Assembly (NCBI GenBank): GCA_026002025.1
Contig: BOAU01000026.1
Coordinates: forward strand, 1-23,584
Origin: Spirochaetia bacterium
Lineage (GTDB): Bacteria; Spirochaetota; Spirochaetia; Treponematales; Breznakiellaceae
DNA: 23,584 nucleotides
Direction of reading: 5' to 3'
Made by a program: the position numbers and the translations under genes. Positions 15,144 through 22,336 of the stretch are shown here, piece after piece; within the stretch, counting starts at the first letter, position 1; the number at the start of each line of letters is the position of its first letter. Below the pieces are notes generated by a model that made no database searches, was not told the origin of the DNA, and worked only from the letters and a program-made list of their open reading frames with translations.

Positions 15144-15886
15144 ATTGGGTACACTTTATCAGAGGGGCACGGAATAGGAAAGGGGAAGATAATTCCTACA
15201 AGGATGTAAAAGCAATCGTATAACATAGCTCGTGAAATCTGTGGGTCAAGTTTAGCCCTTGGGTAAGTGTTTCCGGTTACGGTGTCACCTTTTTGTGACA
15301 CCTCCGCATGCTTACTTCCCACCGCGGCTGGGAGCGGTTCCGGCGTTTGATTTTTGGCATTCTGGGCTTCGTGCATGACGCGGTTCCGCTCTTCCCAGGA
15401 AGCAAAATGAACCGGCTGGAATTCGGCCAATTGTTCATCGGTTAATTCCGGGCAATCCCCATCAAAGACGATAGGATATTTTTCCGCCTCCCTGATTTCC
15501 GCGATTTGTTCAGGAGTCAGAGCGCACCCAGCCGTATGGGTATGTTGTACCAGTTCCGCCGTTGAAAAATGGATACGGTGTTTGCGAAAATTTTCTTCAA
15601 CAGCTAATTCACAAATACAACACTTCCAAGAGTATGCTTTTAGTAATACTTGTCTAAATATCCTTTGATCTATACTTCTATCTGCCACTAAACGTAAAAC
15701 TTTTTTTGAAATGGTTTTTTTATTTAAAACATCAGTTACTAATTCTTCTTGTGTATAACCTTCTAGTAATAAATCAAAAGGATTGTCGATTTTTTTTTCA
15801 ATCAAATTTATATACTTCATTTTTCTTCTCTGTAAATTTATCAATTTCTGCTGCAATAAAACCAGAACCAGGTTTTCCTGTACCAT
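15140..15886 (-). CDS. Chimeric ORF: HNH-endonuclease-like segment joined to an unrelated antitoxin-like segment
   Basis: The open frame spans 248 aa, but the part before MKYINLIEKK (about 23 residues) overlaps the next ORF in another frame and is probably not coding. The AT-rich segment INLIEKKIDNPFD...DQRIFRQVLLKAYSWKCCICEL resembles the start of an HNH nuclease (FRxxVLxAYxxxCxxC), yet the later His/Asn residues are missing. At about 15590 composition turns GC-rich and the sequence becomes FSTAELVQHTHTAGCALTPEQ...CPELTDEQLAEFQPVHFASWEE, in style like the acidic N-terminus of BrnA-type antitoxins; that likeness is weak. The C-terminus ends in a hydrophobic stretch. It ends in an ATGA overlap with tcdA. 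I read it as a fusion left by rearrangement; whether it is expressed is unknown. Confidence 0.5.
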   Translation of the reverse strand: MVQENLVLVLLQQKLINLQRRKMKYINLIEKKIDNPFDLLLEGYTQEELVTDVLNKKTISKKVLRLVADRSIDQRIFRQVLLKAYSWKCCICELAVEENFRKHRIHFSTAELVQHTHTAGCALTPEQIAEIREAEKYPIVFDGDCPELTDEQLAEFQPVHFASWEERNRVMHEAQNAKNQTPEPLPAAVGSKHAEVSQKGDTVTGNTYPRAKLDPQISRAMLYDCFYILVGIIFPFPIPCPSDKVYPI

Positions 15887-16046
15887 TTACAACTAAAATT
15901 GTAATCGGCGGAAGTTTATTATAGAGACAATAGTCCTGAATGGGACTGAGGGCGTGTCTTACGTTCCTATGATGTATACCTATAAAATTACCAATTTCTT
16001 TATAGCTACAAGTTTTTTGTGAATTTGCCAGTTCGATTAATTTCAC
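15798..16046 (-). pseudogene. N-terminal DNA-binding-like half of a broken HNH-type gene
   Basis: 82 codons from GTG 16046 encode TCSYKEIGNFIGIHHRNVRHAL...QDYCLYNKLPPITILVVNGTGKPGSGFI...NEVYKFD, then TGA. The pattern (SY-E-IG--G-HHR, LPP-T-LVVN--GKPG-GF, V-FDW) is a winged-helix-like domain, distantly reminiscent of the MGMT/ATL DNA-binding fold, that I associate with the front of HNH-type proteins. In-frame residues upstream of the GTG (HEDWAQKAW) also look conserved, but no start codon is available before a stop. The TGA falls where a Trp codon is expected, directly before an A9 run (15790-15798 on the + strand as T9), after which the HNH-like frame continues. One substitution and a 1-nt slip would rejoin them. 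Confidence 0.5.
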
Positions 16047-16084
16047 CCATGCTTTTTGAGCCCAATCTTCATGTATTATTTTAT

Positions 16085-16090
16085 ATTATA
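16085..16090 (-). promoter_or_regulatory. Consensus -10 element upstream of the broken HNH-type locus
   Basis: On the minus strand TATAAT reads at 16090-16085. A TTGAAA lies 19 bp further upstream, a longer spacer than ideal. It would start transcription about where the conserved coding sequence (HEDWAQKAW) begins, so the original start codon was probably close by. AT-rich background makes chance matches common. Confidence 0.35.
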
Positions 16091-16177
16091 CCAAATTATT
16101 TGTCAGAAATTTCAAAAATGGATTGCACATAACATACATTTATATGCAATTTGTTAAAATTTTAAAAAATAAGGCGC

Positions 16178-16206
16178 TTGACGATATGTTACAAATATGG
16201 TACGTT
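16178..16206 (+). promoter_or_regulatory. Candidate sigma-70 promoter for the flavoprotein/ABC-F pair
   Basis: TTGACG (16178-16183) is followed at 17 bp by TACGTT (16201-16206), and the first gene starts at 16251 with GAGGAG upstream. The -35 is good, the -10 poor (3 of 6). The rest of the 204-nt divergent gap is AT-rich, with no gene visible. Confidence 0.4.
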
Positions 16207-16250
16207 AAATTATATATATATGTGCGGCAGGCGCCGCGAGGAGTTACATT

Positions 16251-16646
16251 ATGCAGGAAATCATCAAATTTCTTCAGGACAGCAAGGTTTTCTTTCTGGC
16301 TACCGCCGATGGGGATCAGCCCCGGGTGCGGCCCATGGGCTTCGTCATGGAGTATGAGGGGAAACTCACCTTCTCGACGAATAACAAAAAGGATATGTAC
16401 AAACAGATGAAGGCCAATCCCAGGGTGGAGATAAGCGCATGCTCGCCTGAGGGCAAGACTCTGCGGCTTACCGGGACGGTGGCGTTTAATACCGGTAAGG
16501 CGGCGAAGGAAAAGGCCCTGGAAGTGATGCCGGGTCTTAAGCGGATGTACTCCGCGGATGACGATATTTTCACCCTCTTCTACTACGAGAAGGGTACTGC
16601 GGTTTTCAGCGACATGCAGGGCGGGAAGCGGGAAATCAAGCTGTAG
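16251..16646 (+). CDS. Pyridoxamine-phosphate-oxidase-like FMN-binding protein
   Basis: 131 aa; GAGGAG lies 7 nt before ATG 16251. The sequence follows the split-barrel flavoprotein pattern: MQEIIKFLQDSKVFFLATADGDQPRVRPMGFV, then LTFSTNNKKDMYKQMKANPRVEISA and LRLTGTVAF. The length fits the small single-domain class found in anaerobes rather than true PdxH (about 210 aa). Members bind FMN or F420 and reduce varied small molecules; the substrate is unknown. It lies 12 nt before the ABC-F gene, so they are co-transcribed; a shared protective role is possible but not shown. Confidence 0.88.
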   Translation: MQEIIKFLQDSKVFFLATADGDQPRVRPMGFVMEYEGKLTFSTNNKKDMYKQMKANPRVEISACSPEGKTLRLTGTVAFNTGKAAKEKALEVMPGLKRMYSADDDIFTLFYYEKGTAVFSDMQGGKREIKL

Positions 16647-16658
16647 ATACGGAAGCAA

Positions 16659-18170
16659 TTGCCGACACAAAATTTTCTCTCCTTTAACGCAGTTGAATAT
16701 TCCTACCCTTCCTCGGTTGAACCGGTGCTTAAAAACATAAGCTTTGATCTGCACCGGGGCTGGACGGGAATTGTGGGGGTGAACGGCGCGGGAAAAACTA
16801 CACTGTTACTGCTCGCCGCGGGACTTTTGCAGCCGGGCGCCGGGAGTATCAAAAAGCCGGACAATATCCTTTACTGCCCCCAGCGGACCGATGATCTGCC
16901 CGAAGGCTGGGAGGATTTTTTCAGCTCCGCGGATAATGAGACCGGAGCCCTTTGCGGCAGGCTCCGCATTGAGTACGACTGGCCCTACCGCTGGGACAGT
17001 TTAAGCCACGGGGAGCGGAAGCGGCTGCAGCTGGCAGTCGCCCTTTCCCGTAATCCCGCAATGCTGGCCGTGGACGAGCCGACCAATCACCTGGACCAGG
17101 ACGCGAAAACACTTATCGCCGATGTGCTTGCCGGATATACCGGCATCGGACTTTTGGTGAGCCATGACCGCGTCCTCCTGGACCGGCTCTGTAATAGCTG
17201 CCTCTTTCTGGATACCGGGGGCGCTACGCTGCGGCCCGGCGGGGTGACCCAGGGCATGGCGGAAGCGGACCGGGAGCAGCTTGAACAGGGACGGGTGCGG
17301 GAACAAATTCAGCATGAACGGAAACGGCTCGCAGCGGAAGCGGACAAGAGGCGGCGGGATGTGGAGGGCGGGCACAATCGTTTATCCAAAAAAAACGCCG
17401 GGGCAAAGGACAGCGATACCAGGGCAAAGATCAACCTGGCAAAACTTACCGGCAAGGATGCGGTGGGGGCGAATCTTTATAAGCGCATGGAAACCCGTAT
17501 CGGCCGCCTGGACCGGGAACTGGATGCCAAGGGCATGGCCTCTTCATCCCAGGCGAAGCGGAAGACCGGCGTCACCATGGAAACCGCCGCGTCCAGGGCG
17601 GACAGAATATTTTTGCTGGAACCGGGAAGCGTCGTTTTGGGGGAAAGCGCAACAGGGGACCGGCGCCTTTCGTTTCCGGAACTAAGCATGGGCGCCCTTG
17701 ACCGGGTCGCCCTGACCGGACCGAACGGCTCGGGAAAGTCAACCCTGATACGACGCATCCTCGAAAGCGTTCCCCCGTCAATTTCCCTGTTCTATCTGCC
17801 CCAGGAGCTCTCGGAAGCAGAAAGCAGGGTCGTGCTGGATCAAATTTATGAAGAAGATGAAAAGTCCCGTGGGGAGATCCTTTCCCGTTTTTCACGGCTC
17901 GGGTCTGATCCAAAGAACATCCTCCAATCGGCCCTGCCAAGCCCCGGCGAAGTGCGGAAGCTCCTCATCGCCCGTGCGGTTTTTCACAACCCGGCCTTCA
18001 TCGTCATGGACGAACCGACCAATCACCTGGACTTAAAATCGGTGTTACTCTTGGAAGAGATGCTCAAGGAATGTTGCTGCGCCCTGCTCCTGGTAAGCCA
18101 CGATGGGGCTTTTCTTTCCGCCCTCACCGACAAAGAATGGACCATTTCCAACTCCGCCTTGATTTCATGA
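16659..18170 (+). CDS. ABC-F subfamily ATPase (ribosome-associated type)
   Basis: 503 aa from TTG 16659, with GGAAG only 3 nt upstream. Two ATPase domains, no membrane segments. Domain 1: Walker A GVNGAGKTT (~40-48), signature LSHGERKRLQLA, Walker B LAVDEPTNHLD, switch SHD. A charged interdomain linker (about 190-290, rich in KR and E) follows. Domain 2: Walker A GPNGSGKST, Walker B FIVMDEPTNHLD, SHD. The duplicated EPTNHLD is diagnostic of ABC-F proteins, which act on the ribosome as translation factors or antibiotic-protection proteins. The second signature reads PSPGE instead of LSGGE, an odd substitution. Which ABC-F branch it belongs to cannot be decided by eye. Confidence 0.9.
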   Translation: MPTQNFLSFNAVEYSYPSSVEPVLKNISFDLHRGWTGIVGVNGAGKTTLLLLAAGLLQPGAGSIKKPDNILYCPQRTDDLPEGWEDFFSSADNETGALCGRLRIEYDWPYRWDSLSHGERKRLQLAVALSRNPAMLAVDEPTNHLDQDAKTLIADVLAGYTGIGLLVSHDRVLLDRLCNSCLFLDTGGATLRPGGVTQGMAEADREQLEQGRVREQIQHERKRLAAEADKRRRDVEGGHNRLSKKNAGAKDSDTRAKINLAKLTGKDAVGANLYKRMETRIGRLDRELDAKGMASSSQAKRKTGVTMETAASRADRIFLLEPGSVVLGESATGDRRLSFPELSMGALDRVALTGPNGSGKSTLIRRILESVPPSISLFYLPQELSEAESRVVLDQIYEEDEKSRGEILSRFSRLGSDPKNILQSALPSPGEVRKLLIARAVFHNPAFIVMDEPTNHLDLKSVLLLEEMLKECCCALLLVSHDGAFLSALTDKEWTISNSALIS

Positions 18171-18178
18171 ATTCATCC

Positions 18179-18724
18179 TCAACCGTATACTGTATTAGTT
18201 GAACCAAACCAGGCTGCAATACGTTTTGAGCGTTTGAAGTATAAAAAACAAACAATCAAAAGACCCAATGAAGCAAATATCCCTGTTATTATAAACGCCG
18301 GATACATTGTCCGTAATAATCCCGGCATAGGATTAATGATGCCCATAAGCAAGGGGCTTAGATTCGCATTTACCATAATATCAAAAATGGTAAGCGGATA
18401 TAAAGCGAACAAATTAACCAGTAAATGTATCAATGCAATAATACAGGAAGCAAAGAAAAACAGTTGAAACAAAAACAATTTACGCCCAAACATAAACACC
18501 AAAAACAAAATGTTGCAAATAAGCGTTAATGTTCCGGCAATAAAAAACAGTTGTTTATTGGCAAAAACCTGAAAGAAAAAAGAAAAGAAAGCGCTGCCTT
18601 CAAATGATTGGGTTATCGCCAGTATTGAGGTAACCATATCGCCAATGACATTTACAACGCCAAAAATGCCGATGAGCAAAAGCATAATGCCCATTTTAGA
18701 ATACCCAATAATATTGTTTTCCAT
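18179..18724 (-). CDS. Small integral membrane protein of unknown function
   Basis: 181 aa, ATG 18724 with GGGGGAA 4-5 nt upstream. Four hydrophobic segments: about 11-38 (MGIMLLLIGIFGVVNVIGDM), 56-80, 85-112 and 140-165, with a basic C-terminus (FKRSKRIAAWF). No motif recognised. It is the last gene of the TetR/barrel operon, 8 nt after the barrel gene, and converges on the ABC-F gene with an 8-nt gap and no visible terminator. Context suggests an envelope function controlled by the TetR-type regulator. Confidence 0.7.
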   Translation of the reverse strand: MENNIIGYSKMGIMLLLIGIFGVVNVIGDMVTSILAITQSFEGSAFFSFFFQVFANKQLFFIAGTLTLICNILFLVFMFGRKLFLFQLFFFASCIIALIHLLVNLFALYPLTIFDIMVNANLSPLLMGIINPMPGLLRTMYPAFIITGIFASLGLLIVCFLYFKRSKRIAAWFGSTNTVYG

Positions 18725-18732
18725 AGTTCCCC

Positions 18733-19356
18733 CTAAAACCTAAAGCCGATGCCAAGATGAGGCGCAAATCCCCAGGTGCGTATTAACGCCATGTCGAATT
18801 TCGGGCCGCCTTCCGGTGGTGTCATTATCGAAAATCCCAGAAAATCAAATGAGCCGTTTACCCGCGCCAAAATGTACCAGTTGTTGCTAAAGGCATATTC
18901 CGCGCCTATTCCAAGACCGATACCGCTGTTTGCCGCCGTGGTAAAATAATCCGCAATGGTGGAAAAAAACAGTTTGCCGTGAAATCCTGCCATTACCGGA
19001 ACGCTAAGGCGTTCGGTTTTGACTACGTTAAAAACAACGCCAAAGAATTCATCCATTCCCAAAAGGAAATCGTAGTCACCCTGCGTTGCCCTAGTCCCGC
19101 CATCTGGCGCGGCAGTGTAAATCAACGGAATGAGAAAATCCAAATAAGCTTTGAGGCCAATGGTGTCATTAAAATAAACACCCCCGGAAACACCCGCCGA
19201 AATGGACGCGGATGTAAAAACGGTTTCAGGACCGTTCATTCCGCTGGTTTCGTCAAACAGCATTGCTCCGCCGTAAAGTTCCACATTCCCTTTCATTTGT
19301 GCAAACGAAAAGGAAGCCGCCAAAAGAAACACACTCGCAATTAAACACTTCTTCAT
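18733..19356 (-). CDS. Outer-membrane beta-barrel protein, unknown function
   Basis: 207 aa. A signal peptide (~1-19, FSFAQ) precedes alternating strands rich in Gly and aromatic residues (VELYGGAML, ASISAGVSGGVYFND, GIGLGIGAEYAFSNNWYILARVNG), and the protein ends GIGFRF. A terminal Phe in an alternating hydrophobic strand is the usual BAM recognition signal. The length suggests an eight-strand barrel. Its ATG overlaps the TetR stop (ATGA), with AGGAG inside the end of the regulator gene, so it is translated from the same message. An efflux or permeability role under the regulator is plausible, not shown. Confidence 0.8.
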   Translation of the reverse strand: MKKCLIASVFLLAASFSFAQMKGNVELYGGAMLFDETSGMNGPETVFTSASISAGVSGGVYFNDTIGLKAYLDFLIPLIYTAAPDGGTRATQGDYDFLLGMDEFFGVVFNVVKTERLSVPVMAGFHGKLFFSTIADYFTTAANSGIGLGIGAEYAFSNNWYILARVNGSFDFLGFSIMTPPEGGPKFDMALIRTWGFAPHLGIGFRF

Positions 19357-19940
19357 TGTTTTACTCCTTCTGTATTTTTGGGGATAAGCATATCCCAGAT
19401 TGCCTCAATCGCTTCGTTCATTTTTGCGGGGGACGATTTTTTTTGCAAATACGCTTTTAACAGTCCCATTGACGCGCCGGAAAACATCGACATAAGTACC
19501 GTAAAAGGCAGGGGCTTAAGCAGTTTTTCTGTTTGGGCGCGGGTGAGCAGATCCGAAATAGGGGAGGCTGTTTTTTCGATTTCCGCTTTTGTCTCATCGG
19601 TAATGAACGGAGAATTTTCGTATTGTTGGGTAAACTGTATTTCCTCAGGCTTTTCAATTAAATAGCGGATAAGGTTCTGCAAAGATTTAACGAACTGCGC
19701 TTTTACAGGCGCATCTTCGTCCTGGTCTTTGCCGATTGCCTCGGCCATGCGTTTACGGATTTCAAGATACAGGCCGTTAATCAGTTCGTCCTTGTTATTG
19801 AAATAGCGGTAAATCGTTCCCACGCCGATATTGGCCTCCTCGGCAATCTGGGACATGGGCGCGGCATGGAAGCCCTGGCCGGCAATGAGTTTAAGGGCAG
19901 CGTTCAAGAGGTCGTCCCGTTTGCTTGACTGGATAGGCAT
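19353..19940 (-). CDS. TetR/AcrR-family transcriptional regulator
   Basis: 195 aa from ATG 19940, preferred over an in-frame codon at 19988 because AAGGA lies 9 nt upstream and the operator-like palindrome at 19974-19991 would otherwise be inside the coding region. Residues ~8-55 are a TetR-type HTH: RDDLLNAALKLIAGQGFHAAPMSQIAEEANIGVGTIYRYFNNKDELI. The ligand-binding C-terminal domain (~60-190) is helical and variable, as usual. It is first in an operon with an outer-membrane barrel and a membrane protein and probably represses its own transcription. Confidence 0.9.
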   Translation of the reverse strand: MPIQSSKRDDLLNAALKLIAGQGFHAAPMSQIAEEANIGVGTIYRYFNNKDELINGLYLEIRKRMAEAIGKDQDEDAPVKAQFVKSLQNLIRYLIEKPEEIQFTQQYENSPFITDETKAEIEKTASPISDLLTRAQTEKLLKPLPFTVLMSMFSGASMGLLKAYLQKKSSPAKMNEAIEAIWDMLIPKNTEGVKQ

Positions 19941-19973
19941 AGTTTTGCATCCTTCATAAATATCAAAAATAGC

Positions 19974-19991
19974 GGAATGAACGTTCATTCC
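19974..19991. promoter_or_regulatory. Perfect 18-bp palindrome, likely TetR-family operator
   Basis: GGAATGAACGTTCATTCC is its own reverse complement. It starts about 7 bp downstream of the -10 box and spans the likely transcription start, so a bound dimer would block initiation. TGAACGTTCA cores are common among TetR-family sites. Target gene and site are adjacent, supporting autorepression. Confidence 0.8.
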
Positions 19992-19997
19992 TATTAG

Positions 19998-20026
19998 AAT
20001 ATACCTTTGGATTTTGGAAATGTCAA
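19998..20026 (-). promoter_or_regulatory. Sigma-70-type promoter of the TetR operon
   Basis: On the minus strand TTGACA (20026-20021) is separated by exactly 17 bp from TATATT (20003-19998). The predicted start falls near 19991, at the edge of the palindrome, and the regulator ATG is about 50 nt further on. Confidence 0.8.
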
Positions 20027-20091
20027 GTGAAAAAATGTTTTTTTAAAAAATCTCTTTGATACGGTGCAAGATTACGACGCAAAACGCAAAC

Positions 20092-20123
20092 AAAAAAGGC
20101 GGCGGGACCGAGATCCCGCCGCC
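20092..20123 (-). terminator. Intrinsic terminator of amtB-glnK
   Basis: A 10-bp perfect GC-rich stem (20098-20107 with 20114-20123) closes a 6-nt loop and, on the minus strand, is followed by T6 then GTTTG. It lies about 65 nt after the glnK stop. On the plus strand the hairpin lacks an immediate T-run, so direction is clear. Confidence 0.9.
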
Positions 20124-20186
20124 TTCAACATTTTTACATAATCTTTATTCAGGGAAACTCCCTGATCATTCCGCCTCGGATTGTTC

Positions 20187-20528
20187 TTAGCCGATAGCCG
20201 CCGATCCGGTTTCCCCGGTCCTGATGCGGATGGTTTCTTCGATGGGGAGGACGAAGATCTTCCCGTCACCGATTTCGCCGCTCCGGGCCCCCCGGATGAT
20301 GGCGTCTATGGTGGGCCTCACGAAGTTATCGTTCACCGCGATTTCAACGCGGACCTTTTTCAAAAGGTTCACTTCAACTTCGACGCCCCGGTACTGTTCG
20401 GTGTAGCCCTTCTGCTGTCCGCAGCCCATGGCGTTGGTTACCGAAATCTTGTAAACCTCGGCCTTAAAAAGTTCCTGCTTAACATCGTTCAGCGCATGAG
20501 GCTGTATGTATGCGATTATCAGTTTCAT
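20187..20528 (-). CDS. glnK: PII nitrogen-regulatory protein, GlnK type
   Basis: 113 aa from the second of two adjacent ATGs (20528), because the strong GGGGGTGA is better spaced for it and [10 protein letters not shown] is the family's usual start. PII signatures: [12 protein letters not shown] at the T-loop base, and [29 protein letters not shown] for the B-loop and C-terminus. PII proteins sense ATP/ADP and 2-oxoglutarate and block AmtB when nitrogen is sufficient. The residue aligning with E. coli Tyr51 is Val (Val51; RGVEVEVN versus RGAEYMVD), so classical uridylylation is not possible. It lies 10 nt after amtB in the same transcript, the reverse of the common glnK-amtB order. Confidence 0.95.
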   Translation of the reverse strand: MKLIIAYIQPHALNDVKQELFKAEVYKISVTNAMGCGQQKGYTEQYRGVEVEVNLLKKVRVEIAVNDNFVRPTIDAIIRGARSGEIGDGKIFVLPIEETIRIRTGETGSAAIG

Positions 20529-20538
20529 CATTCACCCC

Positions 20539-21903
20539 CTACATGTTGGAGAATATCTGGAAGCCGGTATAAGCCTCCGACTTGTGTTCGCTCAGATCGA
20601 GCCCCATCAGTTCTTCTTTTGGACTGACCCGCAGCCCTACAAGGGCCTTAATCGCCAGGAACAGGACCAGGCTGGTGACCACCGCCCATGCGCCCACCGA
20701 CACGACACCGATAAGCTGCCTGGCAAGCTGGGCAAAGCCGCCGCCGTGGAGCAGCCCGACCACGCCATCTCCGGGCGCATTGGCCCAGATGCCCACCGCG
20801 ATGGTTCCCCAGATACCATTTACGAGATGCACCGATGAGGCGCCCACCGGGTCATCGATCTTGAGGACCTTGTCGATGAACTCAACCGCGAGGACTACGA
20901 GTATGCCGCCGATAAAGCCGATGACTATCGCGGCGCCGGGACTGACCACGGCGCAGGGCGCGGTGATGGCCACGAGGCCGGCGAGGACGCCGTTCATGCT
21001 CATTGAAACGTCAGGCTTCTTGAACCAGACCCAGGATAAAAACAGGGAACCGAGACCGCCGGCAGACGCGGCAAGGGCGGTGGTCGTACAGACCCGCGCG
21101 ATATTGTAGCCGCTCCAGATGCCGCCTTCGCCCACCGTGGCAATACCGGTGCTGGCGCCGTTGAAGCCGAACCAGCCGAACCAGAGCAGGAACACACCGA
21201 GACAGGCGTAGGGGATGTTATGGCCGGGAAAGGCCTTCACCGTGATCTTGCCGTCTGCGTTCTTGGTGTACTTCCCGATACGGGGGCCAAGCACCGCGGC
21301 GCCTATGAGGGCCGCCCAACCGCCCACCGAGTGGACCACCGTGGAGCCGGCGAAGTCGTGGAAGCCGAGCCGGGCAAGCCAGCCGTTACTATCCCATATC
21401 CAGTGCCCGGAAATCGGGTAGACGAAGGCCGAGATGAAGCAGGTGTAAATAAGATATGACTTGAACTTGGTCCGCTCGGCCATTGCGCCGGACACGATGG
21501 TCGCGGCGGTGGCGGCAAAGATCATCTGGAAAAACCAGCTTGAGTAAAAACGGCCGGATTCCTCGTCCACAGCCGCCGGTCCCCGGAAGAAATCGCTGGT
21601 GCCGATGATGCCCCCCAGCGCGTCCTTCCCATACATAAAGCCATAGCCGATGGCCCAATAAACGATGGAACCGATACAGAAGTCCATCAGGTTCTTCATG
21701 GTGATATTCGTGGCGTTCTTCGCACGGGTAAGCCCGGTCTCAACACAGGCAAAACCGGCCTGCATGGCAAAGACCATGATGGCCCCCACAAACAGCCAGA
21801 TCACATCCAGCGAAAACCCGAGAGTTTCAACACTTTCCTGTGCAAACGCGGAAATTCCCACACAGAGCAGCAGAACGCTTAAAACAGCGATTCTCTTTCG
21901 CAC
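20539..21903 (-). CDS. amtB: Ammonium channel AmtB
   Basis: 454 aa from GTG 21903, with a full AGGAGG six nt upstream. A cleavable signal peptide (~1-21, ISAFAQ) precedes about eleven TM helices. Family motifs: GFACVETGLTRAKNATNITMKNLMDF, HWIWDSNGWLARLGFHDFAGSTVVHSVGG and SSVHLVNGIWGT. The channel twin histidines are His191 and His359 (E. coli His168 and His318). It conducts ammonium across the inner membrane and is gated by GlnK, encoded next. A consensus sigma-54 promoter lies about 34 nt before the start, so expression is expected under nitrogen limitation through an enhancer-binding activator, probably the NifA-like protein encoded upstream. Confidence 0.96.
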   Translation of the reverse strand: MRKRIAVLSVLLLCVGISAFAQESVETLGFSLDVIWLFVGAIMVFAMQAGFACVETGLTRAKNATNITMKNLMDFCIGSIVYWAIGYGFMYGKDALGGIIGTSDFFRGPAAVDEESGRFYSSWFFQMIFAATAATIVSGAMAERTKFKSYLIYTCFISAFVYPISGHWIWDSNGWLARLGFHDFAGSTVVHSVGGWAALIGAAVLGPRIGKYTKNADGKITVKAFPGHNIPYACLGVFLLWFGWFGFNGASTGIATVGEGGIWSGYNIARVCTTTALAASAGGLGSLFLSWVWFKKPDVSMSMNGVLAGLVAITAPCAVVSPGAAIVIGFIGGILVVLAVEFIDKVLKIDDPVGASSVHLVNGIWGTIAVGIWANAPGDGVVGLLHGGGFAQLARQLIGVVSVGAWAVVTSLVLFLAIKALVGLRVSPKEELMGLDLSEHKSEAYTGFQIFSNM

Positions 21904-21936
21904 TTTTATCCTCCTAAAAAGTTGTTACCAACCATA

Positions 21937-21953
21937 TAGCAAGGACCGTGCCA
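21937..21953 (-). promoter_or_regulatory. Sigma-54 (RpoN) promoter of amtB-glnK
   Basis: The minus strand reads TGGCACGGTCCTTGCTA, an exact match to TGGCACG-N4-TTGCW. GG (-24) and GC (-12) are separated by 10 bp as required. Transcription would start near 21927, giving a ~24-nt leader holding the AGGAGG. No clear TGT-N10-ACA NifA site was found in the 150 nt upstream. Confidence 0.9.
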
Positions 21954-21968
21954 AGAATAATAAATATG

Positions 21969-22063
21969 ACCGCAAAGGCGCCAAAGGCGACGAAGGAAAG
22001 AGAGGAAGAAGAGAAATGGCTCTTTTTCCCCTCTTCCTTCTGCGCCTTCTTCGCCTTTGCGGT
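21969..22063. repeat. 95-nt imperfect inverted repeat
   Basis: ACCGCAAAGGCG (21969-21980) pairs perfectly with CGCCTTTGCGGT (22052-22063); inward the arms stay largely complementary (AAGGCG...GAAGGAA with TTCCTTC...CGCCTT) around a purine/pyrimidine-rich loop. On the plus strand TAAAA then T8 follows. It separates the NifA-like gene from the amtB sigma-54 promoter. The purine-rich CGCAAAGGCG style recalls dispersed intergenic palindromes of other bacteria; copy number is unknown here. It could also end transcription. Confidence 0.75.
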
Positions 22064-22112
22064 TAAAATTTTTTTTGATTTCATACGGAAATGTATGTTC
22101 TTTTGACCTGTT

Positions 22113-22336
22113 CTACATTTTTGTAGCTCGGTAGAGCCGCCAGTTGATGCCGTAGTGGTGGACCCGGAGCCCTATCTGCCGTTCGGTGATGCCCAGACGC
22201 CGGGCGGCGGAGGCCATGTTGCCGTCAGCCATTTTCAGGGCCTCCACGATCATTTCCTTTTCCAGCCGGGACAGGGCCGCTTCCAGGGTGGTGGTGGGTT
22301 CAGTGTTGGTGGAGGCCGCCGACTGGAGGCTGGGGG
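22113..22336 (-). pseudogene. Out-of-frame Fis-type HTH of the NifA-like activator
   Basis: In the frame offset from the main ORF, codons downstream of the C8 tract read [21 protein letters not shown], then ADGNMASAARRLGITERQIGLRVHHYGIN, then WRLYRATKM and TAG (22113-22115). This is the Fis-family helix-turn-helix of NifA proteins (GNMAxAARxLGITERxxGLRxxxYGI). It has no start of its own and lies exactly where the activator's DNA-binding domain should be. Adding one C to the tract joins it to the upstream ORF. Confidence 0.85.
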
